64,000 nt of DNA from Sinorhizobium sp. BG8 (GTDB lineage: Bacteria > Pseudomonadota > Alphaproteobacteria > Rhizobiales > Rhizobiaceae), in NCBI RefSeq assembly GCF_016864555.1, contig NZ_CP044011.1, positions 4,173,501-4,237,500 on the forward strand, in the 5' to 3' direction. The first letter of the stretch is position 1. Each line of letters starts with the position of its first letter. Shown one piece after another: positions 33,919 through 42,839 of the stretch. Made by a program: the position numbers and the translations under genes. The notes under the pieces are model-generated. The model was not told where the DNA came from. It searched no databases and saw nothing but the letters and a program-made list of their open reading frames with translations.

Positions 33919-35232
33919 ATGGCTGATCTTCGCAACACTTTCGTCGGCATCAAGTCACCGAACCCATTCTGGCTCGCGTCCGCTCCGCCGACCGACAAGG
34001 CCTACAATGTCGAGCGCGCCTTCAAGGCGGGCTGGGGCGGCGTGGTCTGGAAAACGCTCGGCGAGGAAGGCCCGCCGATCGTCAACGTGAACGGCCCGCG
34101 CTACGGCGCGATCTGGGGTGCGGACCGACGCCTGCTCGGTCTCAACAACATCGAGCTCATCACGGACCGCGACCTCTACGTGAACCTGCGCGAAATGAAG
34201 CAGGTGAAGATGAACTGGCCCGATCGGGCGCTTGTGGCATCCATCATGGTACCCTGCGAGGAGGAGAGCTGGAAGGCGATCCTGCCGCTGGTCGAGGAAA
34301 CCGGCGCAGACGGCATCGAGCTCAACTTCGGCTGTCCGCACGGCATGTCCGAGCGCGGCATGGGCTCCGCGGTCGGCCAGGTGCCGGAATACATCGAGAT
34401 GGTCGTGCGGTGGTGCAAGCAGTACACGCGCATGCCCGTCATCACCAAGCTGACGCCGAACATAACCGACATCCGCAAGCCGGCTCGCGCTGCGAAACAG
34501 GGCGGCACCGACGCCGTTTCGCTGATCAACACGATCAACTCCATCGTGTCCGTCGACCTCGACAGCTTTGCCCCCAATCCAACGATCGGCGGCATGGGCA
34601 GCCACGGCGGCTATTGCGGTCCGGCCGTCAAGCCGATTGCCCTCAACATGGTGGCCGAGATAGCCCGCGATCCGGAAACCTACGGCCTGCCGATCTCCGG
34701 CATCGGCGGCATTACCACATGGCGGGACGCCGCGGAGTTCATGGTGCTCGGGGCCGGGAACGTACAGGTCTGCACCGCGGCAATGACCTACGGCTTCAAG
34801 GTCGTCCAGGAGATGATCACCGGACTGTCGGACTGGATGGACGCGAAGGGCCACAAGACCCTCGATGACATCACCGGCCGCGCGGTGCCGAACGTCACCG
34901 ACTGGCAATACCTGAACCTCAACTATGTGGCCAAGGCCCATATCGACCAGGATGCCTGCATCAAGTGCGGACGTTGCCATGTCGTGTGCGAGGATACGTC
35001 CCATCAGGCGATCACCTCGATGGTCGATGGCATGCGCCGGTTCGAGGTGATGGAAGACGAATGCGTCGGCTGCAACCTCTGCGTCAACGTCTGCCCGGTG
35101 GAGAACTGTATCACCATGGTTGGCCTTGAAGCAGGAACCATCGACCAACGGACAGGCAAGCCGGTCGATCCGAACTACGCCAACTGGACCACGCACCCGA
35201 ACAATCCAATGGCCCGGCAGGCCGCGGAGTAA
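33919..35232 (+). CDS. preA: Dihydropyrimidine dehydrogenase (NAD+) subunit PreA
   Basis: This 437-residue protein has a dihydroorotate-dehydrogenase-like FMN barrel at about 1-320 (NPFWLASAPPTDK, ELNFGCPHGMSERGMGSAVGQ with the catalytic cysteine region, ISGIGGITTWRDAAEFM). The C-terminal ferredoxin domain has two 4Fe-4S motifs (CIKCGRCHVVC and CVGCNLCVNVCPVENC). It binds the pyrimidine and is reduced by PreT. Confidence 0.95.
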   Translation: MADLRNTFVGIKSPNPFWLASAPPTDKAYNVERAFKAGWGGVVWKTLGEEGPPIVNVNGPRYGAIWGADRRLLGLNNIELITDRDLYVNLREMKQVKMNWPDRALVASIMVPCEEESWKAILPLVEETGADGIELNFGCPHGMSERGMGSAVGQVPEYIEMVVRWCKQYTRMPVITKLTPNITDIRKPARAAKQGGTDAVSLINTINSIVSVDLDSFAPNPTIGGMGSHGGYCGPAVKPIALNMVAEIARDPETYGLPISGIGGITTWRDAAEFMVLGAGNVQVCTAAMTYGFKVVQEMITGLSDWMDAKGHKTLDDITGRAVPNVTDWQYLNLNYVAKAHIDQDACIKCGRCHVVCEDTSHQAITSMVDGMRRFEVMEDECVGCNLCVNVCPVENCITMVGLEAGTIDQRTGKPVDPNYANWTTHPNNPMARQAAE

Positions 35233-35380
35233 GGGACCGCCGCCATCGGGAACGGCTTCGTTTTCCGGTGGCGGCATTGCCCGCCGCTCTTCACGATTTC
35301 AGCGAAATTTCAGAACCCGTTCCGGACTTCCGGAACTGGAAGCCGCACACTCTCCGCATCCGTTGAGAGAGGTGACGACG

Positions 35381-35602
35381 ATGACGACGCACTTTCACGA
35401 ACGAACGATGGATCAGGAGCGGCGGGATCAGGTCCTGGAGATCGTCGCATCCGGTTGCCCTGCCTACCCCGGCTCCGAAATCGCCTACTTCGTCGACATG
35501 CTGACGCTCACGGACGCCCCTGCGGAGCCCGGAAAGGCACGCTCGCTCTTCGGAGCATGGAGCACCCTGTTCCCGCAACGCCTCGCCTTTCGCTTGACTT
35601 GA
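35381..35602 (+). CDS. Small hypothetical protein between preA and TPR regulator
   Basis: This 73-residue frame starts MTTHFHERTMDQERRDQ and contains VLEIVASGCPAYPGSEIAYFVDML. A GAGAGAGG ribosome-like site lies just upstream. I do not recognise the family. It ends 49 bases before the GTG of the winged-helix TPR protein and may be co-transcribed with it. The low hydrophobicity and absence of a signal peptide suggest a cytoplasmic protein. It is supported only by its ribosome site and plausible composition. Confidence 0.4.
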   Translation: MTTHFHERTMDQERRDQVLEIVASGCPAYPGSEIAYFVDMLTLTDAPAEPGKARSLFGAWSTLFPQRLAFRLT

Positions 35603-35651
35603 CGGCAGTGTCGAGGTCCGATGGAAGCGGCGTTCCACGAAGGCTCCATCG

Positions 35652-37262
35652 GTGGCGGACAAGGTCGAAACGTGCGTGTTCCACATCGGCGACTGCGTAC
35701 TCGATCTCGGTCGGGGTACGCTTGAGCGTTGTGGCATTCGCGTTCCGATCCGAGCCAAGACATTCAGCATGCTTTCCCACTTTGCCCTGCGGCGCGGACA
35801 GGTCCTCTCGAAGGAAGAGCTGATTGCGGCCGTCTGGCCTAGCATCGTCGTTTCGGATGACTCGCTGACCCAGTGCGTTCACGATCTTCGCAAGGCGTTA
35901 GGCGACGACGGGCAACGCCTTCTCCAGACGGTGGCCCGCCGCGGATACATTCTCGCAACTTCCGCCGAAGGCGCCGTCAGCTCCGAGGTCCCGCACTCCG
36001 CGGTGGCTCAAGCCGCGCCGGGATGCTCCGCCGGCGAGCCCCGGGTGGCGGTGCTGCCCTTCGCCAATGCCGGCAATCCCGAGGATGCGTTCTTCATCGA
36101 CGGCATAGTCGAGGAGATCACCAACGGCCTTTCCCGCTTCAAGACGGTGACCGTTCTTGCCCGCAACTCGGTATTCGCCTTGCGGTCCGGATCGGCACCG
36201 GCACCGGGCAGGCTCGGAGACGAACTCGGCGCCGATTTCGTTGTCGAAGGATCGGTGCGCCGGTATGCCGGCCGCGTCGGCGTCTCCGCCTTTCTGAGCG
36301 AGACCAATGGCCGCCGGCTCTGGGGCGAAACCTTTTCCTGCAGCGAGGAGGAGATTTTCGAGACCAGCGATGTGATCGCCTACAAGATCATTGCCCGTCT
36401 GATGGCCAACATCGAAGGCGCCGTGCTGCGCCGCCCTCCGGCACCCGCGGCCTCGAGCGTGGAAGCCTTCGAGCAGCTAACGCGCGGCATTGCGCTGCTG
36501 CGAAGCTACGGCGAAGGCGTGAACGAGAAGGCGCGCGTGCATTTTTTGAGGGCGGTGGAGCTCGACCCGCGATACGGACTGGCCCATTCCTACCTGTCCC
36601 TCGCAGATGCCATCATCGGCGGCTACGGGGGAGCGCCACTCGACGTTCTGACGGCTTGCCGCGAGCGAGCGGCGACGGCGCTCATCGAGGCGCCCGAGGA
36701 GGGACGCTGCCATCGGATCATGGCCCAGATCCTGCTCTGCCTGCGCGAATACGATGCCGCCGAACAACACTTCCGGCGCTCGCTGGACCTCAACCCCTAC
36801 GATGCCGACACACTCGCCCAGATGGCGTATCTGCTGACGCTTCGCGGGCGAGCGCAGGATGCCAGGGCATGGATGGAACGCGCTATTCAGCTCAATCCGC
36901 TCCATCCGCTCTGGTACCATCTGGACCGGTCGATGATGCTCTACATGCTCGGCGAATACGCCGAAGCCGCCGAGGCTCTGGCTTGCATCGACTACCACGG
37001 ACCAATTCACAGGGTCCGGCTGGCGGCCAGCTATGCCATGGCCGGCATGGAGAAGAAGGCCGCGGATTGTCTCAGGCGAACGCTCGAGACTTTTCCGGAG
37101 CTGCGCCCGCTTGAGGTCATGGTAACCCGGCTCGAATTCGAGCGAAGGGAGGACAGCGAACAGGTGTTGCACGGTGTTCGCCTCGCCATTGAGTGCCTTG
37201 AAGCCAGCGCCATCGAAGGCCCGCAGACATTCAGGCCAGGGCCGGAAGAGCAAAGCTCCTGA
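35652..37262 (+). CDS. Winged-helix (CadC/OmpR-type) regulator with TolB-like and TPR domains
   Basis: This 536-residue protein starts at GTG 35652. Residues 8-105 form a PhoB/OmpR-type winged helix (RAKTFSMLSHFALRRGQVLSKEELIAAVWP, SDDSLTQCVHDLRKALGDDG). Residues 125-260 match the TolB-like region found in this class (RVAVLPFANAGNPEDAFFIDGIVEEITNGLSRF). The remainder holds TPR repeats (AEQHFRRSLDLNPYDADTLAQM, ARAWMERAIQLNPLHPLWYH). No membrane helix separates the domains, unlike CadC, so it is cytoplasmic. The target and signal are unknown. Confidence 0.85.
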   Translation: MADKVETCVFHIGDCVLDLGRGTLERCGIRVPIRAKTFSMLSHFALRRGQVLSKEELIAAVWPSIVVSDDSLTQCVHDLRKALGDDGQRLLQTVARRGYILATSAEGAVSSEVPHSAVAQAAPGCSAGEPRVAVLPFANAGNPEDAFFIDGIVEEITNGLSRFKTVTVLARNSVFALRSGSAPAPGRLGDELGADFVVEGSVRRYAGRVGVSAFLSETNGRRLWGETFSCSEEEIFETSDVIAYKIIARLMANIEGAVLRRPPAPAASSVEAFEQLTRGIALLRSYGEGVNEKARVHFLRAVELDPRYGLAHSYLSLADAIIGGYGGAPLDVLTACRERAATALIEAPEEGRCHRIMAQILLCLREYDAAEQHFRRSLDLNPYDADTLAQMAYLLTLRGRAQDARAWMERAIQLNPLHPLWYHLDRSMMLYMLGEYAEAAEALACIDYHGPIHRVRLAASYAMAGMEKKAADCLRRTLETFPELRPLEVMVTRLEFERREDSEQVLHGVRLAIECLEASAIEGPQTFRPGPEEQSS

Positions 37263-37346
37263 GAAGGGCTCGACGCGGTGACAGGCCGCCGGCATCGGCT
37301 GCGTTCCGGCAAGCCTCGCCGGGCCCGGTTGGCAGGCAAGAAACCA

Positions 37347-37997
37347 TCAGGACGGCTCGTCCCGCACTTCCAGGCCGCCGAGAAACAGCTGCTCCAGGAA
37401 CCGCGCCGCATCCTCGAACCGTCCGTCGCCCGAATGCTCCTGCCCGAGAACCGCACGCACCTGCACGTCGAAATCCGCATAGTGCTGCGTCGTCGACCAG
37501 ATCGAGAAGATCAGGTGGTAGGGGTCGCACTTGGCAATCTTGCCGGCCTTCGCCCAGGTCCGGATGACTTCCGCCTTCTCGTCGACCAGCGACTTCAGGG
37601 GTCCCTTCAGCTCGTCCTCGATATTAGGCGCGCCCTGGAGCACCTCGTTTGCGAAAAGGCGGCTTTCACGCGGGAAATCCCGCGCCATTTCGAGCTTGCG
37701 CCGGATGTAGCTTCTGATTTCGGCAACCGGACTGCCCTCAGCGTCGAGCTCACGAAGCGGATCGAGCCAGGTGTCGAGCACCCGCGTGATAAGCGCCCGG
37801 TGCATCGCTTCCTTGGTGCGGAAATAATAAAGAAGGTTGGGCTTCGACATGCCGGCGACTTCGGCAATCTGGTCCACTGTCGCACCACGAAAGCCATGAA
37901 GGGAAAAGACCTCCAGCGCCGCCTCCAGGATACGCTCTTCCTTCTCTTCCTGAATGCGTGTGCGCCGTTGTGTTTTCGCCGCTCTTGGCAGTACCAT
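37347..37997 (-). CDS. rutR: RutR-like TetR-family regulator of pyrimidine catabolism
   Basis: This 216-residue protein has an N-terminal helix-turn-helix (GFRGATVDQIAEVAGMSKPNLLYYFRTKEAMHRAL) and a C-terminal domain like E. coli RutR/YcdC (YIRRKLEMARDFPRESRLFANEVLQGAP). RutR binds uracil or thymine and releases TTGACCA-NN-TGGTCAA operators. A closely matching site lies 134 bases upstream in the region it shares with the divergent ureidopropionase gene. The symbol is assigned by family and context. Confidence 0.88.
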   Translation of the reverse strand: MVLPRAAKTQRRTRIQEEKEERILEAALEVFSLHGFRGATVDQIAEVAGMSKPNLLYYFRTKEAMHRALITRVLDTWLDPLRELDAEGSPVAEIRSYIRRKLEMARDFPRESRLFANEVLQGAPNIEDELKGPLKSLVDEKAEVIRTWAKAGKIAKCDPYHLIFSIWSTTQHYADFDVQVRAVLGQEHSGDGRFEDAARFLEQLFLGGLEVRDEPS

Positions 37998-38130
37998 TTC
38001 GCTCCCCGGTCCTTCCGATCAGTCGACTAGATGCCCTCAAATTCACCAATTTTTCAATCGCCATTTTTTTAGGCGAAATCCACGTATTTTTTGGTTTTTC
38101 GGCTTGAGTGCAGCAACGGAAGTTGTAATG

Positions 38131-38146
38131 TTTACCAACCGGTCAA
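38131..38146. promoter_or_regulatory. RutR-type operator
   Basis: TTTACCAACCGGTCAA matches the RutR consensus TTGACCA-NN-TGGTCAA with one mismatch per arm. It lies between the rutR-like gene and the divergent ureidopropionase gene and could control both. A further half-site CGGTCAG follows at about 38152-38158. Confidence 0.75.
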
Positions 38147-38278
38147 ATTATCGGTCAGTTGCTGAGCAAAGGCAACAGTCGATCCGAGGACACAAGAAGA
38201 AAAGAAGCATATGCTTCGGAAGAGACCGGTGGGAACAGAATAGGCGAGCCCGCAGAAGGCGCGCGACGATAGGGAGCT

Positions 38279-39535
38279 ATGAACATGGCCGCACCCGGCG
38301 AGAACATGCGCGTCAATGCCGACCGCCTTTGGGATTCTCTCATGGAAATGGCGAAGATCGGTCCCGGCGTCGCCGGCGGCAACAATCGCCAGACTCTGAC
38401 CGACGCGGACGGTGAAGGACGCAATCTCTTCAGGAAGTGGTGCGAGGAAGCCGGTCTGACGCTCGGCGTCGACAAGATGGGCACCATGTTCGCGACCCGC
38501 CCCGGCACGGATCCGGATGCCCTGCCCATCTACGTCGGATCGCATCTCGACACCCAACCGACGGGCGGCAAGTTCGACGGCGTCCTCGGCGTGCTCGGCG
38601 CGCTCGAGGTCGTGCGCACGATGAACGATCTCGACATCAAGACCAAGCATCCGATCGTCGTCACCAACTGGACCAATGAGGAAGGTGCGCGCTTCGCTCC
38701 CGCCATGCTCGCCTCCGGCGTGTTCGCGGGTGTCCACTCGCTGGAATACGCCTATGAGCGCAAGGATCCGGAAGGAAAGTCCTTCGGCGACGAATTGAAG
38801 CGCATCGGCTGGCAGGGCGACGAAGACGTCGGCGCCCGCAAGATGCATGCCTACTTCGAGTACCACATCGAGCAAGGCCCGATCCTCGAGGCGGAGGAGA
38901 AGCAGATCGGCGTGGTCACCCACTGTCAGGGGCTGTGGTGGCTGGAATTCACGCTGACCGGACGCGAAGCCCACACGGGTTCCACTCCGATGAACATGCG
39001 GATCAACGCCGGCCTCGCCATGTCGCGCATTCTCGAAATGGTCCAGACCGTGGCGATGGAAAATCAGCCGGGCGCCGTGGGCGGCGTCGGCCAGGTGTTC
39101 TTCTCTCCCAACTCTCGGAACGTCCTGCCCGGAAAGGTCGTCTTCACCGTGGACATCCGTTCGCCGGACAAGACCAAGCTCGACAAGATGCGCGCTCGGA
39201 TCGAGGCAGAGGCCCCGAAGATCTGCGACGCGATTGCCGTCGGCTGCTCCGTCGAGGCGATCGGGCATTTCGAGCCGGTAACCTTCGATCCGAAGCTGGT
39301 CACGGCCGTCCGCAGTGCCGCCGAAAGGCTCGGCTACAGCCACATGAACCTGATTTCCGGCGCCGGGCATGACGCCTGCTGGGCAGCCAAGGTGGCGCCC
39401 ACGACCATGGTCATGTGCCCCTGCGTCGGCGGGCTTTCGCACAACGAGGCCGAAGACATCTTCAAGGACTGGGCCAGTGCCGGCGCCGACGTGCTCTTCC
39501 ATGCGGTGGTCGAGACGGCGGAGATCGTGGTGTGA
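38279..39535 (+). CDS. N-carbamoyl-beta-alanine amidohydrolase (ureidopropionase), M20 family
   Basis: This 418-residue metal-dependent amidohydrolase belongs to the hydantoinase/carbamoylase group of the M20 fold. Metal ligands are visible in YVGSHLDTQPTGGKFDGVLG, the NWTNEEGARFAP pair of acids, and EYHIEQGPILE, with the distal His in MNLISGAGHDACW. It should split N-carbamoyl-beta-alanine to beta-alanine, CO2 and ammonia, the last step of reductive pyrimidine catabolism. AGGGAGCT precedes the ATG. Allantoate amidohydrolase is a related alternative, but the pathway context favours ureidopropionase. Confidence 0.9.
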   Translation: MNMAAPGENMRVNADRLWDSLMEMAKIGPGVAGGNNRQTLTDADGEGRNLFRKWCEEAGLTLGVDKMGTMFATRPGTDPDALPIYVGSHLDTQPTGGKFDGVLGVLGALEVVRTMNDLDIKTKHPIVVTNWTNEEGARFAPAMLASGVFAGVHSLEYAYERKDPEGKSFGDELKRIGWQGDEDVGARKMHAYFEYHIEQGPILEAEEKQIGVVTHCQGLWWLEFTLTGREAHTGSTPMNMRINAGLAMSRILEMVQTVAMENQPGAVGGVGQVFFSPNSRNVLPGKVVFTVDIRSPDKTKLDKMRARIEAEAPKICDAIAVGCSVEAIGHFEPVTFDPKLVTAVRSAAERLGYSHMNLISGAGHDACWAAKVAPTTMVMCPCVGGLSHNEAEDIFKDWASAGADVLFHAVVETAEIVV

Positions 39536-39659
39536 AAGCGCTGCGGACATATTTACGGTCCGCGGCATTTCCGCCCGGTTGGATGAGCGTGCCGTGCGGA
39601 TCGGCAAGGTCATCGAGCTTGCGGAAGCCTGACGGGTCGCAAATCGCGGAGGAAGCAGC

Positions 39660-39941
39660 ATGACTTCTGATCCGGACGACGATCTGGAAGCGATGCCCCA
39701 TGCGGAACTGCTAGCGGCGGCAAAAGCGATGCGGGTTGCGATCCGCGCCCATCGGGATGCGACGGGCCACGACCTTTGCTGGCATCATCCGCACATGTGG
39801 AACCTGTTGCCCGACCTCGTGAGCCCGGAGATCGCCGTGCCGGACTGGCCGCAGTTCATGCGCGGATGCGTCCGCTATCGCCAGTCGCTCGACGAACAGC
39901 TCGCGACGAAACCGCGGACCAAGGAGGAATTCAACGCCTGA
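39660..39941 (+). CDS. Small hypothetical protein in pyrimidine operon
   Basis: This 93-residue protein is likely cytoplasmic and acidic at its N-terminus (TSDPDDDLEAMPHAELLAAAKAMRVAIRAHRDATGHDLCWHHPHMWNLLP cut into short motifs: DLEAMPHAELL, HDLCWHHPHMW). The tight His/Trp/Cys cluster and conserved-looking LLPDLVSPEIAVPDWPQF suggest a real gene. I do not know its family. It sits between ureidopropionase and dihydropyrimidinase genes, 124 and 87 bases away, so it probably belongs to their transcript. Confidence 0.68.
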   Translation: MTSDPDDDLEAMPHAELLAAAKAMRVAIRAHRDATGHDLCWHHPHMWNLLPDLVSPEIAVPDWPQFMRGCVRYRQSLDEQLATKPRTKEEFNA

Positions 39942-40028
39942 GAGGAGCTGCGCCCGAAGAGGACGGGCGCTCCCGGGATATCATCGACTGACGCCCAAGT
40001 TTCAAAAGACAAGCAAAGGGAACGTGAA

Positions 40029-41486
40029 ATGGCGAGCACAGTTATCAAGGGCGGCACGATCGTTACCGCCGACCTGACCTACAAGGCCGATGTGAAGGTC
40101 GAAGGAGGCAAGATCGTCGAGATCGGCCCGAACCTTTCCGGCGACGAAACACTGGATGCGGCCGGCTGCTACGTGATGCCGGGTGGCATCGATCCGCATA
40201 CCCATCTCGAAATGCCCTTCATGGGCACCTACTCCTCCGACGACTTCGAGAGCGGAACCCGCGCGGCTTTGGCCGGTGGCACAACCATGGTCGTGGATTT
40301 CGCGCTCCCCTCGCCCGGTCAGTCGATGCTGGAAGCGCTGCAGATGTGGGACAACAAGTCGACCCGCGCCAACTGCGACTATTCCTTCCACATGGCAATC
40401 ACCTGGTGGGGAGAGCAGGTCTTCAACGAGATGGAGACCATCGTCAAGGACAAGGGCATCAACACCTTCAAGCACTTCATGGCCTACAAGGGCGCGCTGA
40501 TGGTGGACGACGACGAGATGTTCTCCTCCTTCCAGCGTTGTGCCGCCCTCGGCGCGCTTCCGCTCGTCCATGCGGAGAACGGCGACGTCGTGGCGCAGAT
40601 GCAGGCAAAGCTTCTCGCTGAAGGCAATAACGGTCCCGAGGCTCACGCCTACTCACGTCCCGCCGAGGTCGAGGGAGAAGCCACGAACCGTGCCATCATG
40701 ATCGCGGACATGGCGGGCTGCCCGGTCTATATCGTGCATACCTCCTGCGAGCAGGCCCATGAGGCGATCCGGCGCGCCCGGCAGAAGGGAATGCGCGTCT
40801 TCGGCGAGCCGCTCATCCAGCACCTGACGCTTGACGAGAGCGAGTATGCGAACCCGGACTGGGACCATGCCGCGCGTCGCGTCATGTCGCCGCCCTTCCG
40901 CAACAAGCTTCATCAGGATTCCCTGTGGGCGGGCCTTGCCTCGGGTTCCCTGCAGGTCGTAGCGACCGATCACTGCGCCTTCACGACAAAGCAGAAGCGC
41001 TTCGGCGTCGGGGACTTCACCAAGATCCCGAACGGCACCGGCGGTCTGGAGGACCGGATGCCGATGCTGTGGACCCATGGCGTGGCGACCGGCCGTATCA
41101 CCATGAACGAGTTTGTCGCGGTGACCTCGACCAACATCGCCAAGATCCTCAACATCTACCCGAAGAAGGGCGCGATCCTCGTCGGCGCGGATGCCGACAT
41201 CGTCGTCTGGGATCCGAAGCGCTCCAAGACGATCTCGGCAAGCACGCAGCAGTCGGCGATCGACTACAACGTCTTTGAAGGCAAGAAGGTGACCGGCCTG
41301 CCGCGCTTCACGCTGACGCGCGGCGTGGTCGCGATCGAGGAATCGACCATCAGGACGCAGGAGGGACATGGCGAGTTCGTCCGCCGGGATCCCTTCCCGG
41401 CAGTCAGCTCCGCGCTTTCGACCTGGAAGGAAGTCACCGCGCCGCGCCAGGTCCAGCGCAGCGGCATTCCGGCAAGCGGAGTGTAA
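40029..41486 (+). CDS. Dihydropyrimidinase (D-hydantoinase)
   Basis: This 485-residue amidohydrolase-superfamily enzyme opens dihydrouracil or dihydrothymine to the N-carbamoyl beta-amino acid. The first metal-binding HxH is in MPGGIDPHTHLEMPF near residue 57-62, the carbamylated lysine lies in KHFMAYKGALMVDD near residue 155, and the further histidines are in LPLVHAENGD and PVYIVHTSC, with the catalytic Asp in VATDHCAF. AAGGGAACG precedes the ATG. Confidence 0.95.
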   Translation: MASTVIKGGTIVTADLTYKADVKVEGGKIVEIGPNLSGDETLDAAGCYVMPGGIDPHTHLEMPFMGTYSSDDFESGTRAALAGGTTMVVDFALPSPGQSMLEALQMWDNKSTRANCDYSFHMAITWWGEQVFNEMETIVKDKGINTFKHFMAYKGALMVDDDEMFSSFQRCAALGALPLVHAENGDVVAQMQAKLLAEGNNGPEAHAYSRPAEVEGEATNRAIMIADMAGCPVYIVHTSCEQAHEAIRRARQKGMRVFGEPLIQHLTLDESEYANPDWDHAARRVMSPPFRNKLHQDSLWAGLASGSLQVVATDHCAFTTKQKRFGVGDFTKIPNGTGGLEDRMPMLWTHGVATGRITMNEFVAVTSTNIAKILNIYPKKGAILVGADADIVVWDPKRSKTISASTQQSAIDYNVFEGKKVTGLPRFTLTRGVVAIEESTIRTQEGHGEFVRRDPFPAVSSALSTWKEVTAPRQVQRSGIPASGV

Positions 41487-41507
41487 GACTTGATCGTCAA
41501 CGCGCCT

Positions 41508-41918
41508 CTAGGGCACCAGCACATCAAGCTCCGGAAGCAGCACGACGCTTTCCTGCTCGTGCGGGTCTGTCCGGGCGATGACGGCCGAACAGGGAGCGTC
41601 GGAAAGATTGGCGGGCAGATGGGGCACGCCGGCGGGGATGTAGAACATCTCGCCGGCCTTGACGACCACATGCTCCTCGAGCCGTTCGCCATACCAGGTG
41701 TGCGCCTCGCCCGAGAGCACGTAGATGGCCGTCTCATGCGACTCGTGAAGATGCGCCTTGGCGCGCGCGCCCGGCGGTATCGTCAGAAGGTGCATGCAGA
41801 TTCCCGAGGAGCCTACGGTTTCGCGCGCTATCCCCTCGAAATAGCTGAGCCCCTGCTTGCCGTCATAGGTACTGCCCGGCCGCACTATGCGGCACTCCGC
41901 CTTGCCAGAAATACCCAT
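41508..41918 (-). CDS. Cupin-domain protein
   Basis: This 136-residue protein has a single cupin barrel. Motif 1 is HLHESHETAIYVLSGEAHTWYGERLEEH with the His/His/Glu metal set and motif 2 is AGEMFYIPAGVPHLPAN. It resembles small stand-alone cupins of unknown substrate. It converges on the dihydropyrimidinase gene (21-base gap) and diverges from the ABC transporter operon. A role in pyrimidine breakdown is possible by neighbourhood only. Confidence 0.85.
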   Translation of the reverse strand: MGISGKAECRIVRPGSTYDGKQGLSYFEGIARETVGSSGICMHLLTIPPGARAKAHLHESHETAIYVLSGEAHTWYGERLEEHVVVKAGEMFYIPAGVPHLPANLSDAPCSAVIARTDPHEQESVVLLPELDVLVP

Positions 41919-42044
41919 CGAACGTCCCTCAACCAGCTCATGTGAATTTCCATTGCCCTATCTGTTCATCAAGACATTGCCGATTGCAATGCGCATGCCG
42001 GACATGCACTCTGCCATCCGCGTCGCCATCCCGAGCGCAAAGCC

Positions 42045-42836
42045 ATGAAGCATCCGTCCTCACCCGTCGTTTCCGCGACCAAACTTGGCCTGACTTTCGA
42101 AACGTCGGATGGGCCGGTCAACGCGCTGACCGGCGTCGACCTTACCGTCGAGAAGGGAGATTTCGTCTCCTTCATCGGCCCATCGGGCTGCGGCAAGACG
42201 ACGTTCCTGCGTGTCATCGCGGATCTCGAGAAGCCGACGTCTGGAACGATCACCGTCAACGGCATGAGCCCGGAGGACGCCCGCCGGCACCGTGCCTATG
42301 GCTATGTTTTTCAGGCCGCCGCCCTCTATCCCTGGCGGACGATCGAAAAGAACATCGCCCTCCCGCTCGAGATCATGGGCCATTCGCGCGAACAACAGAA
42401 GGAGAGGATCGAGCGGACCCTGGACCTTGTCAATCTCACGGGCTTCGGCAAGAAATACCCCTGGCAACTGTCGGGCGGCATGCAGCAGCGGGCATCCATC
42501 GCCCGCGCGCTCGCCTTCGATGCCGACCTGTTGCTGATGGATGAGCCCTTTGGTGCGCTCGACGAGATCGTCCGTGACCACCTAAACGAACAGCTCCTGA
42601 AACTCTGGGCCCGCACCAGCAAGACGATCTGCTTCGTGACGCACTCGATCCCGGAGGCGGTTTATCTCTCGACCAAGATCGTCGTGATGAGCCCCCGCCC
42701 CGGCCGCGTGACTGACGTGATCGAGTCACCTCTTCCAAAGGATCGCCCGCTCGACATCCGCGAGACGCCCGAGTTCTTGGAGGTCGCCCATCGTGTCCGG
42801 GAAGGACTGAGGGCGGGACACAGCTATGAGGAGTGA
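42045..42836 (+). CDS. ABC transporter ATP-binding protein (NitT/TauT family)
   Basis: This 263-residue ATPase has Walker A GPSGCGKTT, signature LSGGMQQR, Walker B LLLMDEPFGALD and the VTHSIPEAVYLS H-loop typical of the nitrate/sulfonate/taurine (SsuB/TauB) group. It is the first gene of a five-gene transporter operon with an NMT1-type binding protein, and lies next to pyrimidine-catabolism genes. Pyrimidine or pyrimidine-derivative uptake is therefore a reasonable inference. Confidence 0.92.
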   Translation: MKHPSSPVVSATKLGLTFETSDGPVNALTGVDLTVEKGDFVSFIGPSGCGKTTFLRVIADLEKPTSGTITVNGMSPEDARRHRAYGYVFQAAALYPWRTIEKNIALPLEIMGHSREQQKERIERTLDLVNLTGFGKKYPWQLSGGMQQRASIARALAFDADLLLMDEPFGALDEIVRDHLNEQLLKLWARTSKTICFVTHSIPEAVYLSTKIVVMSPRPGRVTDVIESPLPKDRPLDIRETPEFLEVAHRVREGLRAGHSYEE

Positions 42837-42839
42837 GGC

